NCBI GenBank assembly: GCA_026415595.1
Contig: JAOAGU010000043.1
Location: 1-8,004, forward strand
DNA: 8,004 nucleotides
Direction of reading: 5' to 3'
Source: Thermodesulfovibrio sp.
GTDB taxonomy: Bacteria; Nitrospirota; Thermodesulfovibrionia; Thermodesulfovibrionales; Thermodesulfovibrionaceae
Shown here: in pieces, positions 7,247-8,004 of the stretch
Layout: every line of letters begins with the position of its first letter
Position numbering within the stretch: the stretch's first letter is position 1
Program-made: the position numbers and the translations under genes
The notes under the pieces: model-generated
Databases searched by the model: none
What the model saw: the letters and a program-made list of their open reading frames with translations, nothing else
Told to the model about the DNA's origin: nothing

Positions 7247-7672
7247 TCAGTTCCCCGTTGTTAATTTAAGCTTATCCTTTAACATTCTATTTTCTTTCTG
7301 TACTTTTAACCATTTTAGAGCTCTCTCTATGGTAAACAGGATTTGTTCCTTTTTGAATGGTTTTGTTATGAAATCAAAGCCTCCTTTTTCAATAGCTTCA
7401 GTGGCAGAGTCAATGGTACCGTAGGCAGTAATAATAACTACAGGAATGTCTTCATTTTTCTTTTTTACTTCCTCAAGAAGCTGTAATCCATCTAATCCTG
7501 GCATCTTTAAATCTGTTATTATTAAATCAAAATCAGTTGTTTTCACTAATTGAACAGCTTCAATTGGATTATTTGTAGTTATTATTTCATAAGGAGTTTT
7601 TTCTTTTAAAATCATAGAAAGTAGTTTTAACATATCTGGTTCATCATCAACTATTAAAATTTTTTCTGCCAA
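7247..7672 (-). CDS. Receiver-only response regulator (NtrC-type REC)
   Basis: This 141-residue protein is a complete receiver domain: the acidic pair Asp9-Asp10 (IVDDE), phospho-acceptor Asp54 (IITDLKMPGLDG), Thr82 (ITAYG) and Lys104 (FITKPF). A helical tail (WLKVQKENRMLKDKL) looks like the linker that joins receiver and AAA+ domains in NtrC-family activators, but the protein ends a few residues later at TGA without any output domain. Its role must therefore be by protein-protein contact or phosphotransfer. The kinase at 239-2485 lacks a receiver and is a candidate partner. The gene runs toward the PEP-synthase-like gene with a 5-bp gap between stop codons, and its promoter is divergent from the GntR gene. 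The start is TTG (7670-7672), supported by a strong Shine-Dalgarno. Whether it was shortened from a longer NtrC-type protein or evolved as a stand-alone form cannot be told here. Confidence 0.92.
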   Translation of the reverse strand: MAEKILIVDDEPDMLKLLSMILKEKTPYEIITTNNPIEAVQLVKTTDFDLIITDLKMPGLDGLQLLEEVKKKNEDIPVVIITAYGTIDSATEAIEKGGFDFITKPFKKEQILFTIERALKWLKVQKENRMLKDKLKLTTGN

Positions 7673-7676
7673 TTTG

Positions 7677-7684
7677 CCCTCCCT
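7677..7684 (-). promoter_or_regulatory. Shine-Dalgarno fixing the TTG start of the response regulator
   Basis: On the minus strand AGGGAGGG ends four nt before TTG (7670-7672). No ATG or GTG with comparable support is available, and the receiver domain's first beta strand (EKILIVDD) begins two codons later, so TTG is the start. Confidence 0.75.
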
Positions 7685-7707
7685 TTATTAATGTTATTAG
7701 CTTTTAA

Positions 7708-7736
7708 TTTATAACATAATCCTCTGTTTTTTGCAA
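7708..7736 (-). promoter_or_regulatory. Promoter of the response regulator gene
   Basis: On the minus strand, -35 TTGCAA (7736-7731) and -10 TATAAA (7713-7708) are separated by exactly 17 bp. The predicted start gives a leader of about 30 nt carrying the AGGGAGGG Shine-Dalgarno. The -10 overlaps a TTATAACA motif (plus strand 7709-7716) that is also found at the TauE and GntR promoters. Confidence 0.55.
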
Positions 7737-7818
7737 GAAATTTCAAAGTGTTATTTACAAAATTTAATATTTATTTTACTTTTCGCGATATTGAATAAAA
7801 TAAAAAAAATTTAATGAA

Positions 7819-7847
7819 TTGACAAATAATAATATTATTTGTATGAT
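7819..7847 (+). promoter_or_regulatory. Sigma-70 promoter of the GntR-family gene
   Basis: A perfect -35 TTGACA (7819-7824), a 17-bp spacer and -10 TATGAT (7842-7847, 5/6 match) form the best promoter in the window. The start would be near 7854, giving a leader of about 38 nt with GAAGGG before the ATG at 7892. The spacer is filled by a perfect inverted repeat, which implies tight control. Confidence 0.7.
7823..7841 (+). promoter_or_regulatory. Perfect inverted repeat filling the GntR promoter spacer, candidate operator
   Basis: CAAATAATA (7823-7831), a single central A (7832) and TATTATTTG (7833-7841) form a perfect 9-bp-arm inverted repeat. It runs from the last two bases of the -35 to the base before the -10. 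A dimeric repressor bound here would block RNA polymerase. Autorepression by the GntR protein is the simplest explanation, but AT-rich DNA yields such palindromes by chance more often than balanced DNA. Confidence 0.5.
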
Positions 7848-7853
7848 ATATTA

Positions 7854-7867
7854 TTATAATGTTATAA
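7854..7867 (+). promoter_or_regulatory. TTATAA-TG-TTATAA element at the GntR transcription start
   Basis: Two TTATAA hexamers flank TG, just downstream of the -10. The right half (TGTTATAA, 7860-7867) is the complement of the TTATAACA motif repeated before the TauE gene and in the response regulator promoter. It may be a second operator in the GntR promoter. Confidence 0.4.
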
Positions 7868-7891
7868 AATTATATAAAAGAAGGGAAAAAA

Positions 7892-8004
7892 ATGGTTGAA
7901 CTAATCAGCAGAGATGAACATGAAAAATTATATCTTCAATTGTATGAAATTTTAAAAAAGAAAATTGAAAATCACGAATGGATAGCAGGCAATCAAATTC
8001 CTAC
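7892..8004 (+). CDS. GntR-family transcriptional regulator, N-terminal fragment
   Basis: The first 37 codons plus two bases of a gene that runs off the window. The residues after MVELISRDEHEK, LYLQLYEILKKKIENHEWIA followed by GNQIP, match the opening of the GntR winged-helix DNA-binding domain: (L/I)Y-x-Q-(I/L), a helix with K-x-x-I, then a turn W-x-x-G-x-x-(I/L)-P. GAAGGGA lies just upstream of the ATG and supports the start. The subfamily (HutC, FadR, YtrA, MocR) depends on the missing C-terminal domain. Because it is divergent from the response regulator, shares an operator-like motif with the TauE operon and has its own palindrome-containing promoter, it is a good candidate for the local repressor. 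Confidence 0.82.
   Translation, partial: MVELISRDEHEKLYLQLYEILKKKIENHEWIAGNQIP

Noticed and set aside
7233..7253. Small inverted repeat CTGA-TTTTT-TCAG holding both convergent stop codons, considered as a bidirectional terminator
   Set aside because: Only four pairs plus three more across a two-base bulge, with no T tract beyond either arm; too weak to call.

Overview
The window is AT-rich (roughly one third G+C by eye) bacterial DNA with long intact genes. The codon use, the Nitrospirota/sulfate-reducer style of the histidine kinase and the TauE/PEP-synthase-like gene pair suggest an anaerobe such as Thermodesulfovibrio or a relative. That assignment is an inference from protein style and composition, not a match.

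Layout. (1) Positions 1-192 hold the last ~63 codons of an AEC (auxin efflux carrier) family transporter. (2) 239-2485 encodes a membrane sensor histidine kinase with a Cache-type periplasmic sensor, a PAS domain and a complete HisKA/HATPase core, but no receiver domain. (3) 2486-2619 is a regulatory region with a sigma-70-like promoter threaded by three copies of TTATAACA spaced 31-32 bp. (4) 2620-4588 is a tight two-gene operon (1-nt gap): a TauE/SafE family permease and a two-helix membrane protein of unknown function with a periplasmic domain. (5) After a strong hairpin without a U tract, 4698-7241 encodes an 847-residue PEP-synthase-like protein. It has the ATP-grasp and swivelling phosphohistidine domains, but its C-terminus is not the usual PEP/pyruvate TIM barrel. 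(6) On the minus strand, converging with a 5-bp gap, 7247-7672 encodes a receiver-only response regulator with a TTG start. (7) A 219-bp divergent regulatory region precedes the first 37 codons of a GntR-family repressor (7892 to the window edge).

How it may work together (inference). The permease, its small membrane partner and the phosphotransferase-like enzyme look like one functional module for handling a small anion. They are flanked by signalling genes: a sensor kinase without a receiver, a receiver without an output domain, and a GntR regulator. The motif TTATAACA (or its complement TGTTATAA) occurs in the promoter regions of the permease operon, the response regulator and the GntR gene, so one repressor, plausibly the GntR protein, may control all three. 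The most novel points are the redesigned PEP-synthase-like protein, the uncharacterised partner of TauE, and this shared operator. No mobile element, CRISPR array, tRNA or rRNA was seen.
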